Source: an uncultured Aliterella sp. (GTDB lineage Bacteria; Cyanobacteriota; Cyanobacteriia; Cyanobacteriales; Chroococcidiopsidaceae). Taken from it: DNA of 8,145 nucleotides. The notes below the pieces were generated by a model. The model saw only the letters and a list, made by a program, of their open reading frames with translations. It did not search any database and was not told where the DNA came from. The first letter of the stretch is position 1. Each line of letters starts with the position of its first letter. The stretch spans positions 1 to 8,145 of the forward strand of contig CAJQOK010000034.1 of the NCBI GenBank assembly GCA_905479905.1. Reading direction: 5' to 3'. Positions 1-6,368 of the stretch are shown here, in pieces. Both the position numbers and the translations under genes were made by a program.

Positions 1-234
1 TGTTGGATCTACTTCAAATTCTTGGGTTAAATAAGCTATGTGCAAACTTGCAGGGCGGACAATTTCGCCGCTAGTGGGTTCTATTTCTCCAGCAATGATT
101 TTGAGTTGGGTAGATTTCCCTGCACCGTTAACGCCAACTAGCCCCGTGCGATCGCCTGGTTTGACTTCCCAGTTTACATCTTTGAGAACTTCGCCTGTCG
201 GGTAAATCTTACTGATATGTTCTAGTCGCAGCAT
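1..234 (-). CDS. ABC-F family ATP-binding protein, N-terminal 78 residues (partial, runs off the left edge)
   Basis: Reading the minus strand from the ATG at 234 gives an open frame to the window edge beginning MLRLEHISKIYPTGEVL. A Walker A motif GVNGAGKST lies at residues 34-42 and a Q-loop glutamine in YLTQEF at residue 71. A start directly followed by the nucleotide-binding domain, with no membrane segment, is typical of ABC-F proteins (Uup/EttA-like), which act on ribosomes or in antibiotic resistance rather than in transport. A good ribosome binding site (GGAGA, about 241-245 on this strand) precedes the start. The second ATPase domain, the linker and the signature motif lie outside the window, so the ABC-F assignment rests on this N-terminal style. 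A soluble ATPase subunit of a transporter is the alternative. The gene is divergent from rbcL. Confidence 0.85.
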   Translation of the reverse strand, partial: MLRLEHISKIYPTGEVLKDVNWEVKPGDRTGLVGVNGAGKSTQLKIIAGEIEPTSGEIVRPASLHIAYLTQEFEVDPT

Positions 235-533
235 TAAAAATCTCCAAGAGAGGAAAGGCGATCGCACTTTAGTCGCATTAATCTTAACAAAATTTATTGA
301 CTATCAGCAAAAGCTACTCCTGTCTCCGCTTATTTTTTTAAGTCGCAACTTGGCATTTTTAGCAATAGGTATCTTTACCATTACCGTATATTTTTATAAT
401 AAGCAACAAATATAAAAAATTCTTATAGTTACGTTGAGTAAATTAAAATTTTAACTTATCAAATTCTTGATATATTATGAAGCAGCTTGTAAAGCGAGCA
501 AGTAAAAGCGATCGACTTCTTTAGAAGAAAAAT
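235..533. other. Divergent intergenic region between the ABC-F gene and rbcL
   Basis: This 299-bp AT-rich spacer contains no gene. On the left is the leader of the minus-strand ATPase gene, with a HIP1 octamer at 258-265. On the right is the rbcL leader. A perfect 12-bp AT palindrome, TTAAAATTTTAA, lies at 443-454 and could be a LysR-type operator, because rubisco operons are often controlled by CbbR/RbcR-type regulators; that is inference only. Just before rbcL, the ribosome binding site AGAAG (523-527, six bases before the ATG) pairs with CTTC at 516-519 in a small four-base-pair hairpin. A degenerate HIP1 (GCGATCGA) sits at 508-515. Confidence 0.6.
374..400 (+). promoter_or_regulatory. Candidate rbcL promoter
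   Basis: A perfect TATAAT hexamer at 395-400 is preceded by TTTACC at 374-379 with a 15-bp gap, shorter than the usual 16-18. It would give a leader of about 125 nt before the rbcL ATG, and long leaders are common for cyanobacterial rbc operons. A second, weaker -10-like box, TATATT at 471-476, is closer to the gene. Which of them is used cannot be decided from the sequence. Confidence 0.35.
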
Positions 534-1964
534 ATGTCTTACTCCCAAACAAAAACTCAGACAAAAACTGGCTATCAAGCTGGTGTAAAAGATTACCGAC
601 TAACTTATTACACTCCTGATTACACTCCTAAAGATACAGATATTTTGGCGGCGTTTCGCATGACTCCCCAGCCCGGAGTACCCCCAGAAGAAGCAGGAGC
701 AGCAGTAGCAGCCGAATCTTCTACAGGTACTTGGACAACGGTATGGACAGACTTGCTCACTGACCTAGATCGCTACAAAGGTCGTTGTTATGACATCGAA
801 CCCGTTGCTGGCGAAGACAATCAATATATCTGTTACGTTGCCTATCCTTTAGACTTGTTTGAAGAAGGTTCTGTAACAAATATGTTGACCTCAATTGTAG
901 GTAACGTATTTGGTTTCAAAGCATTACGGGCTTTGCGCCTTGAAGACCTCCGCATCCCTGTTGCTTACCTCAAAACTTTCCAAGGGCCGCCTCATGGTAT
1001 CCAAGTAGAGCGCGACAAACTCAACAAGTACGGTCGTCCCTTATTAGGATGCACGATCAAGCCTAAGTTAGGTTTATCTGCTAAAAACTACGGACGGGCA
1101 GTTTATGAGTGTTTGCGTGGTGGTTTGGACTTCACCAAAGACGACGAAAACATCAACTCTGCACCATTTCAAAGATGGCGCGATCGCTTTTTGTTTGTAG
1201 CAGAAGCTATCCACAAAGCTCAAGCAGAAACCGGGGAAATCAAAGGTCACTACCTAAACGTTACCGCCCCCACCTGCGAACAGATGCTAGAACGGGCTGA
1301 GTACGCCAAAGAACTCAAAATGCCTATCGTTATGCACGACTACCTGACCGCAGGTTTTACTGCTAACACAACCTTGGCTCATTGGTGTCGTAAGAACGGT
1401 ATCTTGCTACATATTCACCGTGCTATGCACGCCGTTATTGACCGTCAAAAAAATCACGGCATCCACTTCCGCGTTTTGGCAAAAACCCTCAGAATGTCTG
1501 GTGGAGATCACATCCACACCGGAACTGTTGTTGGTAAGCTAGAAGGCGAACGTGGAATCACGATGGGATTTGTTGACTTGTTGCGTGAAAATTACGTTGA
1601 GCAAGACAAATCTCGTGGTATCTACTTCACTCAAGACTGGGCTTCAATGCCTGGTGTCATGGCTGTTGCTTCTGGTGGTATCCACATTTGGCATATGCCC
1701 GCCCTACTTGAAATCTTCGGCGATGACTCCGTATTGCAATTTGGTGGTGGAACCCTCGGACACCCTTGGGGTAACGCGCCTGGTGCTACTGCTAACCGCG
1801 TAGCGTTAGAAGCTTGCGTTCAAGCCCGTAACGAAGGACGCAGCCTAGCTCGTGAAGGTAATGACATTATCCGCGAAGCTTGTAAGTGGTCGCCTGAACT
1901 TGCTGTTGCTGCCGAACTATGGAAAGAAATCAAGTTCGAGTTCGAGGCAATGGATACAGTTTAA
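534..1964 (+). CDS. rbcL: Ribulose-1,5-bisphosphate carboxylase/oxygenase large subunit (form IB)
   Basis: This is the catalytic subunit of rubisco, which carboxylates ribulose-1,5-bisphosphate in the Calvin cycle and in cyanobacteria acts inside carboxysomes as L8S8. At 476 residues it is full length for form IB. The active-site signature [11 protein letters not shown] places the carbamylated lysine at residue 202, with Asp204 and Glu205 as magnesium ligands. The catalytic KPK motif is at 176-178 and loop 6 reads [12 protein letters not shown]. The C-terminal tail contains EIKFEFE (465-471), the motif recognised by the chaperone RbcX, whose gene follows 91 bp downstream. The start is supported by AGAAG six bases upstream of the ATG. 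A HIP1 octamer (1180-1187) lies within the coding sequence. Confidence 0.99.
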   Translation: MSYSQTKTQTKTGYQAGVKDYRLTYYTPDYTPKDTDILAAFRMTPQPGVPPEEAGAAVAAESSTGTWTTVWTDLLTDLDRYKGRCYDIEPVAGEDNQYICYVAYPLDLFEEGSVTNMLTSIVGNVFGFKALRALRLEDLRIPVAYLKTFQGPPHGIQVERDKLNKYGRPLLGCTIKPKLGLSAKNYGRAVYECLRGGLDFTKDDENINSAPFQRWRDRFLFVAEAIHKAQAETGEIKGHYLNVTAPTCEQMLERAEYAKELKMPIVMHDYLTAGFTANTTLAHWCRKNGILLHIHRAMHAVIDRQKNHGIHFRVLAKTLRMSGGDHIHTGTVVGKLEGERGITMGFVDLLRENYVEQDKSRGIYFTQDWASMPGVMAVASGGIHIWHMPALLEIFGDDSVLQFGGGTLGHPWGNAPGATANRVALEACVQARNEGRSLAREGNDIIREACKWSPELAVAAELWKEIKFEFEAMDTV

Positions 1965-1980
1965 TAAGTAGGTCGTCGTT

Positions 1981-2026
1981 GTATGAGCTAGTTAGTTTTG
2001 AGTTAACTTAACTTAATAGCTCATAC
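1981..2026 (+). promoter_or_regulatory. Stem-loop in the rbcL-rbcX spacer
   Basis: GTATGAGCTA (1981-1990) is perfectly complementary to TAGCTCATAC (2017-2026), giving a 10-bp stem around a 26-nt AT-rich loop that can pair further (GTTAG with CTTAAC). It begins 16 nt after the rbcL stop. No T-run follows, so it is less likely a strong terminator than a partial attenuator or a 3' stabiliser of an rbcL-only transcript. Either role would favour excess RbcL over RbcX and RbcS messages. The function is inferred; the inverted repeat is seen directly. Confidence 0.6.
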
Positions 2027-2055
2027 ATCACTACATTTAGGGCTGGGGCGCTGGT

Positions 2056-2463
2056 ATGGATCTCAAACAAATTGCGAAAGATACAGCTAAAACACTACAA
2101 AGCTATTTGACTTATCAAGCAGTAAGAGTGGTACTAGCTCAATTGAATGAAACCGATCCGCCTTTGGGGTTTTGGTTGCATCACTTCTCCTCAAAAGAAA
2201 AAATCCAAGATGGAGAAGCATACATTCAAGCGTTGTTTCAAGAAAAACAAGCTTTGGCTTTGCGAATATTGACTGTGAGAGAACACTTAGCGCAAGAAGT
2301 AACGGACTTTTTGCCAGAGATGATTTGCACAGGAATAGCCGAGGCTAATATGGAACATCGCCGTCAGCAGCTAGAGCGGCTCACGCAATTAAATGTATCA
2401 AGCTCCAGCCTGACGCAAACGCCTAGTGTTACCGAACCTCAACCGGATAACCAATCTAGTTAA
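2056..2463 (+). CDS. rbcX: RbcX, rubisco assembly chaperone
   Basis: RbcX is a small all-helical homodimer that clamps the C-terminal peptide of newly folded RbcL and promotes assembly of the L8 core before RbcS binds. The 135-residue protein starts MDLKQIAKDTAKTLQSYLTY and contains family-typical stretches such as YQAVRVVLAQLNETDPPLGFW and FLPEMICTGIAEANMEHRR. The helical core ends near residue 112. The last 20 or so residues, rich in Ser, Thr, Pro and Gln, look disordered. Its position between rbcL and rbcS is the classic cyanobacterial order, and its target motif EIKFEFE is present in the upstream RbcL. The start is preceded by a G-rich stretch (GGGGCGCTGGT) rather than a clear AGGAG. Confidence 0.97.
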   Translation: MDLKQIAKDTAKTLQSYLTYQAVRVVLAQLNETDPPLGFWLHHFSSKEKIQDGEAYIQALFQEKQALALRILTVREHLAQEVTDFLPEMICTGIAEANMEHRRQQLERLTQLNVSSSSLTQTPSVTEPQPDNQSS

Positions 2464-2527
2464 GACTTTTACAGGCTGCGATCGCCTTTAATTTACCCTT
2501 GCTAGTTAGTGTTATCTCAAGAAACAA

Positions 2528-2551
2528 TCTCCTTCTTGGCAAAGAAGGAGA
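2528..2551 (+). promoter_or_regulatory. Perfect hairpin upstream of rbcS that sequesters a Shine-Dalgarno-like run
   Basis: TCTCCTTCTT (2528-2537) pairs without mismatch with AAGAAGGAGA (2542-2551) around a GGCA loop. The right arm is the best Shine-Dalgarno match in the whole spacer, yet it sits about 36 nt before the rbcS ATG, too far for direct use. The rbcS start itself has only the AT-rich sequence TTTTTAAATC in front. The hairpin could stabilise the 5' end of a processed rbcS message or act as a ribosome standby site. No T-run follows, so it is not an obvious terminator. Confidence 0.6.
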
Positions 2552-2587
2552 AAACGATTTGTCCCATTATCCCCACATTTTTAAATC

Positions 2588-2911
2588 ATGCAAACTCTAC
2601 CAAAAGAGCGTCGCTTTGAAACCCTGTCTTATTTGCCCCCTTTATCTGACGCTCAGATTACTAGACAGATTCAGTACATTTTGACTCAAGGTTATTTCCC
2701 CGCCATTGAATTTAACGAAACTTCCAATCCAACAGAATTGTATTGGACAATGTGGAAGTTGCCTTTGTTTAATGCTAGAACTCCTGAAGAAGTGTTGAGC
2801 GAAGTTCGCGCTTGTCGTTCTGATTATTCCAACTGCTACATCCGCGTAGTTGGTTTTGACAACATTAAGCAGTGCCAAATTCTTAGCTTTATCGTTCACA
2901 AGCCTCGCTAG
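2588..2911 (+). CDS. rbcS: Ribulose-1,5-bisphosphate carboxylase/oxygenase small subunit
   Basis: This subunit caps the L8 rubisco core to form the L8S8 holoenzyme and raises its turnover and specificity. The 107-residue protein begins [20 protein letters not shown] and carries the conserved blocks [25 protein letters not shown] and the C-terminal FIVHKPR. The length is normal for cyanobacterial small subunits, which lack a transit peptide and have the short A-B loop. It is the last gene of the rbcLXS unit, followed by a probable terminator 63 bp downstream. No Shine-Dalgarno sequence directly precedes the ATG; the purine-rich run lies in the hairpin further upstream. Confidence 0.98.
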   Translation: MQTLPKERRFETLSYLPPLSDAQITRQIQYILTQGYFPAIEFNETSNPTELYWTMWKLPLFNARTPEEVLSEVRACRSDYSNCYIRVVGFDNIKQCQILSFIVHKPR

Positions 2912-2974
2912 AGCGCAACGTTTTGTGTTTCAAATAAACCTGAAGCGATAGTTTAAGTTATTGTTTCATACCCT

Positions 2975-3008
2975 AGGAGAGGTGGACTTGTCTGCCTCTC
3001 TTATTTAC
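2975..3008 (+). terminator. Probable intrinsic terminator after rbcS
   Basis: GAGAGG (2977-2982) pairs with CCTCTC (2995-3000). The inner bases TGGA/TCTG extend the stem to about 10 pairs, two of them G-U, around a CTTG loop, and A-G/T-T pairing adds two more at the base. The stem is followed by TTATTTA, a modest T-rich tail. This would separate the rbcLXS transcript from rca, which starts 47 nt later, although some read-through is possible. Confidence 0.7.
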
Positions 3009-3054
3009 TGTGTAAAAAGTAAAAATAAATTAGCGGCATTATTCAACAACAATT

Positions 3055-4401
3055 ATGAGCTACTACATTTCTCCTAATTTTCTAGATAAACTTGCGGTTC
3101 ACATTACTAAGAACTTTTTGGAGTTACCGGGCGTGCGCGTACCGCTCATTTTGGGCATTCATGGACGCAAAGGCGAAGGCAAATCCTTTCAATGCGAATT
3201 AGTATTTGAACGCATGGGCATTGAAGCGATTCATATGTCCGCCGGAGAACTAGAAAGTCCTGATGCGGGAGATCCGGGACGATTGGTGCGTTTGCGCTAC
3301 CGTGAAGCCTCCGAATTAAGCAAAGTACGCGGCAAAATGTGCGTGTTGATGATTAATGACTTGGACGCGGGGGCGGGAAGATTTGATCGCGGTACTCAAT
3401 ATACAGTCAATACGCAGTTAGTTAATGGCACATTGATGAATATTGCCGATAATCCTACCGACGTACAGTTGCCAGGTTCTTACGATTCTACGCCCCTGCA
3501 ACGCATCCCAATTATTGTCACGGGAAATGACTTTTCGACTTTGTACGCCCCTTTGATTCGGGATGGACGGATGGAAAAGTTCTTCTGGGAACCTAACCGC
3601 GATGACAAAGTAGGGATTGTAAGCGGGATATTTGCACCCGATGGATTGCCAAAAAGCGATATTGAAAAACTTGTTGATACTTATATTAACCAGCCTATAG
3701 ACTTTTTTAGCGCTTTGCGATCGCGCATTTATGATGAGCAAATCCGCTCATTTATTCACAGTACAGGATTTGAAAAGGTATCTTTGCGCGTAGTTAATAG
3801 CACTGAAGGCGCACCTACTTTTGCTAAACCCAATTTCCAGCTACCGCGCTTGATGGAATACGCCAACTTGATGGTACAAGAACAGCAAAGAGTAGAAAAC
3901 TCTGGCTTAGTTCGCGAATACAATCAAGTACTCCAAGATAGAAGTTTTCCCACGTCAGCAAAGAGCGATCGCCCGGAATCCAAACCATTGATTGCACCCG
4001 ATCGTACTAATATTAGCGATTACTCCGAAACCCCTGCATCGGATTCAACTTTTAATCCGAATCGATTTACCTACCCAATCAAACCCGCTAACTATAATAC
4101 TCATGTCGATCCTAGCCGTCATAACGACGTTCTTTCCACTCGCATTGGCTTAGAAACCCTCGAACGAATGCGGACAGATTTAGCCCAAGGTCATAATATT
4201 GGGATTGAATTTGTCGATAAACGCCGATTTAAGATGAACTCATGGCAAAATTACGGTTCTGTAGTAGTGGGAGAATCGGAGGCAATTATTGCTTTAGAAT
4301 CTTGCTTAACAGAACATGAAGATGATTACGTGCGTTTGTTTGGGATTGAATCAAATACGCGGCGGCGGTTGTGGGAAAAAATCGTTCAGCGCCCAAATTA
4401 A
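3055..4401 (+). CDS. rca: Rubisco activase with C-terminal small-subunit-like domain
   Basis: Rca is an AAA+ ATPase that remodels rubisco to release inhibitory sugar phosphates. The 448-residue protein has Walker A GIHGRKGEGKS at 34-44, Walker B CVLMINDLDAGAG at 96-108, the family signature IVTGNDFSTLYAPLIRDGRM at 154-172 with arginine-finger-type residues R169 and R172, and an AAA+ core to about residue 290. A low-complexity linker (roughly 295-350, rich in Ser, Pro, Asp and Asn) leads to a C-terminal domain (about 352-445) resembling the rubisco small subunit and the SSUL repeats of CcmM, with NIGIEFVDKRRFKMNSWQ and YVRLFGI blocks. In cyanobacterial activases this SSUL domain recruits Rca to rubisco or carboxysomes. 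The gene has its own spacer after the rbcS terminator, so it may be transcribed separately. No clear Shine-Dalgarno precedes the ATG. Confidence 0.96.
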   Translation: MSYYISPNFLDKLAVHITKNFLELPGVRVPLILGIHGRKGEGKSFQCELVFERMGIEAIHMSAGELESPDAGDPGRLVRLRYREASELSKVRGKMCVLMINDLDAGAGRFDRGTQYTVNTQLVNGTLMNIADNPTDVQLPGSYDSTPLQRIPIIVTGNDFSTLYAPLIRDGRMEKFFWEPNRDDKVGIVSGIFAPDGLPKSDIEKLVDTYINQPIDFFSALRSRIYDEQIRSFIHSTGFEKVSLRVVNSTEGAPTFAKPNFQLPRLMEYANLMVQEQQRVENSGLVREYNQVLQDRSFPTSAKSDRPESKPLIAPDRTNISDYSETPASDSTFNPNRFTYPIKPANYNTHVDPSRHNDVLSTRIGLETLERMRTDLAQGHNIGIEFVDKRRFKMNSWQNYGSVVVGESEAIIALESCLTEHEDDYVRLFGIESNTRRRLWEKIVQRPN

Positions 4402-4420
4402 AGGAAATAGACAACAAAAA

Positions 4421-4448
4421 TTGCTACTGGCGCTAAAAATGCTATATT
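4421..4448 (+). promoter_or_regulatory. Promoter of the SRP RNA gene
   Basis: TTGCTA (4421-4426) and TATATT (4443-4448) are separated by 16 bp and lie so that transcription would begin about 7-8 nt later, at 4455-4456, exactly where the closing helix of the SRP RNA starts. The agreement between promoter geometry and RNA end supports both calls. The -35 box starts 20 nt after the rca stop codon. Confidence 0.75.
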
Positions 4449-4455
4449 AAACTTA

Positions 4456-4550
4456 GACCTGGATCCATGCGATCGCAACGCCCAAATCTTGTCAGAACCG
4501 GAAGGTAGCAGCAATACGGGATGCTTGTGGTAGGCGTGGTCTCCGGGTTC
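4456..4550 (+). ncRNA. ffs: Small signal recognition particle RNA (4.5S-type)
   Basis: This RNA pairs with the protein Ffh to target nascent membrane proteins to FtsY and the translocon. The diagnostic core is at 4489-4514: TTGT/GCAA outer pairs, the symmetric internal loop CAGA/AGCA, then ACC/GGT closing a GGAA tetraloop (4500-4503), matching the universally conserved Ffh-binding helix 8. The ends pair as one long hairpin: ACCTGGA (4457-4463) with TCCGGGT (4542-4548), and CCATGC (4465-4470) with GCGTGG (4534-4539), including G-U pairs. The total of about 95 nt fits the short bacterial form without an Alu domain. A HIP1 octamer (4469-4476) lies inside the RNA. Exact ends are inferred from the stem and the promoter. 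No terminator follows, so the downstream gene may be read from the same promoter. Confidence 0.93.
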
Positions 4551-4578
4551 CCTAGTTTTAATGAGAGCAAAAGCCGCC

Positions 4579-4947
4579 ATGCCTGGTTTTGGAGATATAG
4601 TACAAAAAGCTTTTTATCTCGGCGTTGGTCTAGCTTCCTACGCTGGCGAAAAAGCCGGGGGAATCAGAGCGCAAGCCCAAAAATTAGCGGATGAAATGGT
4701 TTCTCGCGGCGAAATGAACACCGAAGAAGCCAAAAAGTTTGTTGAAGATATGATGCAGAAAGCTCAACAAGCTGCCCAAACCCCCAATGCTGAACCCAAT
4801 AGCGCCCCCACCGAACCGCGCCGCATAGAAATTATCTCAGAAGACGAAAGCACCACCACTCCAGAGAGAGTAGAAGATGTAGACAACCTCCGTCAACAAG
4901 TTATGGGATTGCAAGAAGAACTAAAAAATCTCAAGCGCGATAAATAA
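4579..4947 (+). CDS. Phasin-like small helical protein
   Basis: This 122-residue protein starts MPGFGDIVQKAFYLGVGLAS. A helix (about 4-65) is followed by a Pro/Asn/Thr-rich linker (about 66-98) and a C-terminal heptad coiled coil, VDNLRQQVMGLQEELKNLK (101-119). The pattern, with an AEKAG-like turn and an EEAKKFVEDMMQKAQQ helix, resembles proteins annotated as phasin family or PhaF/PhaI-like in cyanobacteria; phasins coat polyhydroxyalkanoate granules. No PHA synthase gene is nearby, so a granule role is not supported by context. An in-frame ATG at 4561 would add six residues, but it lies 11 nt from the ffs end with no ribosome binding site. The ATG at 4579 has TGAGAG upstream and is preferred. 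Confidence 0.75.
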   Translation: MPGFGDIVQKAFYLGVGLASYAGEKAGGIRAQAQKLADEMVSRGEMNTEEAKKFVEDMMQKAQQAAQTPNAEPNSAPTEPRRIEIISEDESTTTPERVEDVDNLRQQVMGLQEELKNLKRDK

Positions 4948-5050
4948 AGTAAATTAAATTTAAAACCTTAACTGGTAAGCATTCGCTATACATAGAGTAG
5001 GGCGATCGCCGTAAGTAAAACTTTTTATAGCTTAAAACGCTTAAAAGCGG

Positions 5051-5449
5051 ATGGAAAACTGGCAAAAAGACTTTTTAGAAATTCTTGAAGATGTCACCGA
5101 TGAAGTAGAGCATTTCTTTGTCGGAGTCACAGAGATAGTAGACTCATTTTTTGAAGTATCAGAAACAATTGCCTCACAACTGCAAAATACAATTGAGATA
5201 GAATTCGATTTGTATTTGCAAGATTGGGCAGAACCACTCTTTGATGTTTACAGCGACCTTGAAGACGTGATGAACGATTTGGAACAGCCTTTTCCTCATT
5301 TAGTGGAACCTACAGACACTAGGCATCCTGCTTGCAAAGGTTGCTCTCAATATCACGGACAAGTTTACAACGGTAACTTGTTAGTGTGTGGAATGCACCC
5401 TTACGGCTGGGAAGATAACAATTGTCCAGATTGGCAGAGTAGCAATTAA
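5051..5449 (+). CDS. Conserved-type hypothetical protein with a four-cysteine C-terminal module
   Basis: I do not recognise a named function. The 132-residue protein has an acidic amphipathic helical N-terminal part (residues 1-80, about a quarter Asp and Glu) with no signal peptide. A compact C-terminal module follows (about 90-130): HPACKGCSQYHG, then LVCGMHPYG, then CPDWQ. The four cysteines (95, 98, 113, 125) and His102/His116 suggest a zinc or iron-sulfur site; this is inferred from spacing only. The start is ATG at 5051 with AAGCGG immediately upstream, after a direct repeat GCTTAAAA (5030-5037 and 5039-5046). The stop is 4 nt before queF, so the two are probably co-transcribed. Similar Cys/His modules appear, from memory, in other cyanobacterial hypothetical proteins. 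Confidence 0.8.
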   Translation: MENWQKDFLEILEDVTDEVEHFFVGVTEIVDSFFEVSETIASQLQNTIEIEFDLYLQDWAEPLFDVYSDLEDVMNDLEQPFPHLVEPTDTRHPACKGCSQYHGQVYNGNLLVCGMHPYGWEDNNCPDWQSSN

Positions 5450-5453
5450 GCCG

Positions 5454-5888
5454 ATGATTAATGAATCTTTAGCTGGGCAAAAAAGTGCAGAAAAAGAACA
5501 GCTTACTACAGTAGAAATGAAGTATGGCGAACGCGAGATTGCTAAAGGCGAACTAATTACCTTTCCCAATCCGCGTATAGGGCGCAGGTACGATATTCAC
5601 ATCACCTTACCAGAATTTACCTGTAAGTGTCCGTTTTCTGGCTACCCTGACTTTGCAACTATCTACATTACCTACGTTCCCGATCGCGTAGTTGTGGAAT
5701 TAAAGGCAATTAAACTCTATATCAATAGTTACCGCGATCGCTATATTTCCCACGAAGAATCAATTAACCAAATTTTAGATGACTTTGTAGCCGCCTGCGA
5801 TCCATTGGAAGTCTATATTAAAGGCGATTATTCCCCACGCGGTAACGTCCATACAGTAATTGAAGTTAGGCATCAAAAGGCGAATTAA
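5454..5888 (+). CDS. queF: NADPH-dependent 7-cyano-7-deazaguanine reductase (type I QueF)
   Basis: QueF reduces the nitrile preQ0 to the aminomethyl base preQ1, the last step before insertion into tRNA in queuosine synthesis. It is a tunnelling-fold (T-fold) enzyme. With the start at 5454 it has 144 residues, the usual unimodular type I length. The nucleophilic cysteine that forms the thioimide with preQ0 is Cys59 in EFTCKCPFSGYPDFATI, with Asp66 in PDFATI as proton donor. The family motif VELKAIKLY (81-89) and the substrate-binding pair His100-Glu101 in SHEES are present, as is SPRGN near the C terminus. The frame stays open upstream to 5388 inside the preceding gene, but family alignment favours the ATG at 5454. 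A further in-frame ATG at 5517 is possible but would trim the N terminus. Confidence 0.95.
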   Translation: MINESLAGQKSAEKEQLTTVEMKYGEREIAKGELITFPNPRIGRRYDIHITLPEFTCKCPFSGYPDFATIYITYVPDRVVVELKAIKLYINSYRDRYISHEESINQILDDFVAACDPLEVYIKGDYSPRGNVHTVIEVRHQKAN

Positions 5889-5912
5889 AAATACTGGCGG
5901 TGTCCCTAGACT

Positions 5913-6368
5913 ATGCAAAAATGGCAGGCTGTGGCGGGAATTATCGCCCGAGGGCATCAAGTAGCGTCAGGGATGGCAAAAAATAGCCCTTATCCTAGAG
6001 GGACTATAGAAATGCAGACCCCTTTTTTTCAAAAATTGGGACTTGACCTGAGCGCTTTTTTCCCCGGCACATTAAATATATCGATTAGTCCTAGAAGTTT
6101 CATTATCAAGCAGCCGGAATATACATTTAAAAACATTCAGTGGCATCAGGAATACCCCTCTGAGGACTTTTCCTTTTCACCATGTAGAGTTATCTTTCAA
6201 GAGATTACCTACTTGGGATTAGTTTACTATCCTCATCCTGAGACAAAAATTGGACACTTTCAAGATCCGGCAATTGTGGAAGTAATAGTAAGCTCGTTTA
6301 TCACTCAAATACATTATGGCGATCGCCTAATTTTGGAAGTCAACCCCAGGGCAATTGTAATTAGCTAA
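5913..6368 (+). CDS. Uncharacterised protein resembling the archaeal CTP-dependent riboflavin kinase (DUF120) fold
   Basis: The 151-residue protein has no clear named function. The order of motifs follows archaeal RibK (PF01982): an opening strand with G-V-x-x-G (AGIIARGHQVASG, 8-20), an FFPGTLNISI block (49-58) matching the family's YxGTLNV, then CRVIF (91-95), GLVYYPHPETKIGHF (102-116) matching the G-x-x-V-x-P-x-x-T-x-H region, VEVIV (122-126) matching EIIAP, and HYGDRLILEV (134-143) matching the DGD-x-I ending. The match is by eye and remote. Bacteria normally make FMN with the unrelated RibF, so the actual role is unknown. It starts 24 nt after queF with no strong ribosome binding site; ATG at 5973 (MAKNSPY) is an alternative start that would remove the first strand. 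Confidence 0.75.
   Translation: MQKWQAVAGIIARGHQVASGMAKNSPYPRGTIEMQTPFFQKLGLDLSAFFPGTLNISISPRSFIIKQPEYTFKNIQWHQEYPSEDFSFSPCRVIFQEITYLGLVYYPHPETKIGHFQDPAIVEVIVSSFITQIHYGDRLILEVNPRAIVIS

Noticed and set aside
369..384. NtcA-like site in the rbcL upstream region
   Set aside because: GTA and TAC are present but separated by 10 bases instead of the 8 required for the GTAN8TAC consensus, so no NtcA site is claimed.
2499..2684. Open frame starting before rbcS in another frame
   Set aside because: It overlaps the rbcS start region and hairpin, has no recognisable motifs, and is explained as a shadow of rbcS and its spacer.
3418..3741. 107-codon minus-strand frame inside rca
   Set aside because: It is the reverse complement of a conserved AAA+ coding region, with no start signal or family motifs.
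4398..4580. Minus-strand open frame of 60 codons over the SRP RNA
   Set aside because: It lies entirely over the structured ffs RNA and its promoter, and has no family resemblance.
5388..5453. N-terminal extension of queF inside the preceding gene
   Set aside because: The 22 extra residues lie wholly in or just after the four-cysteine protein gene and do not resemble QueF; the ATG at 5454 gives normal family length.
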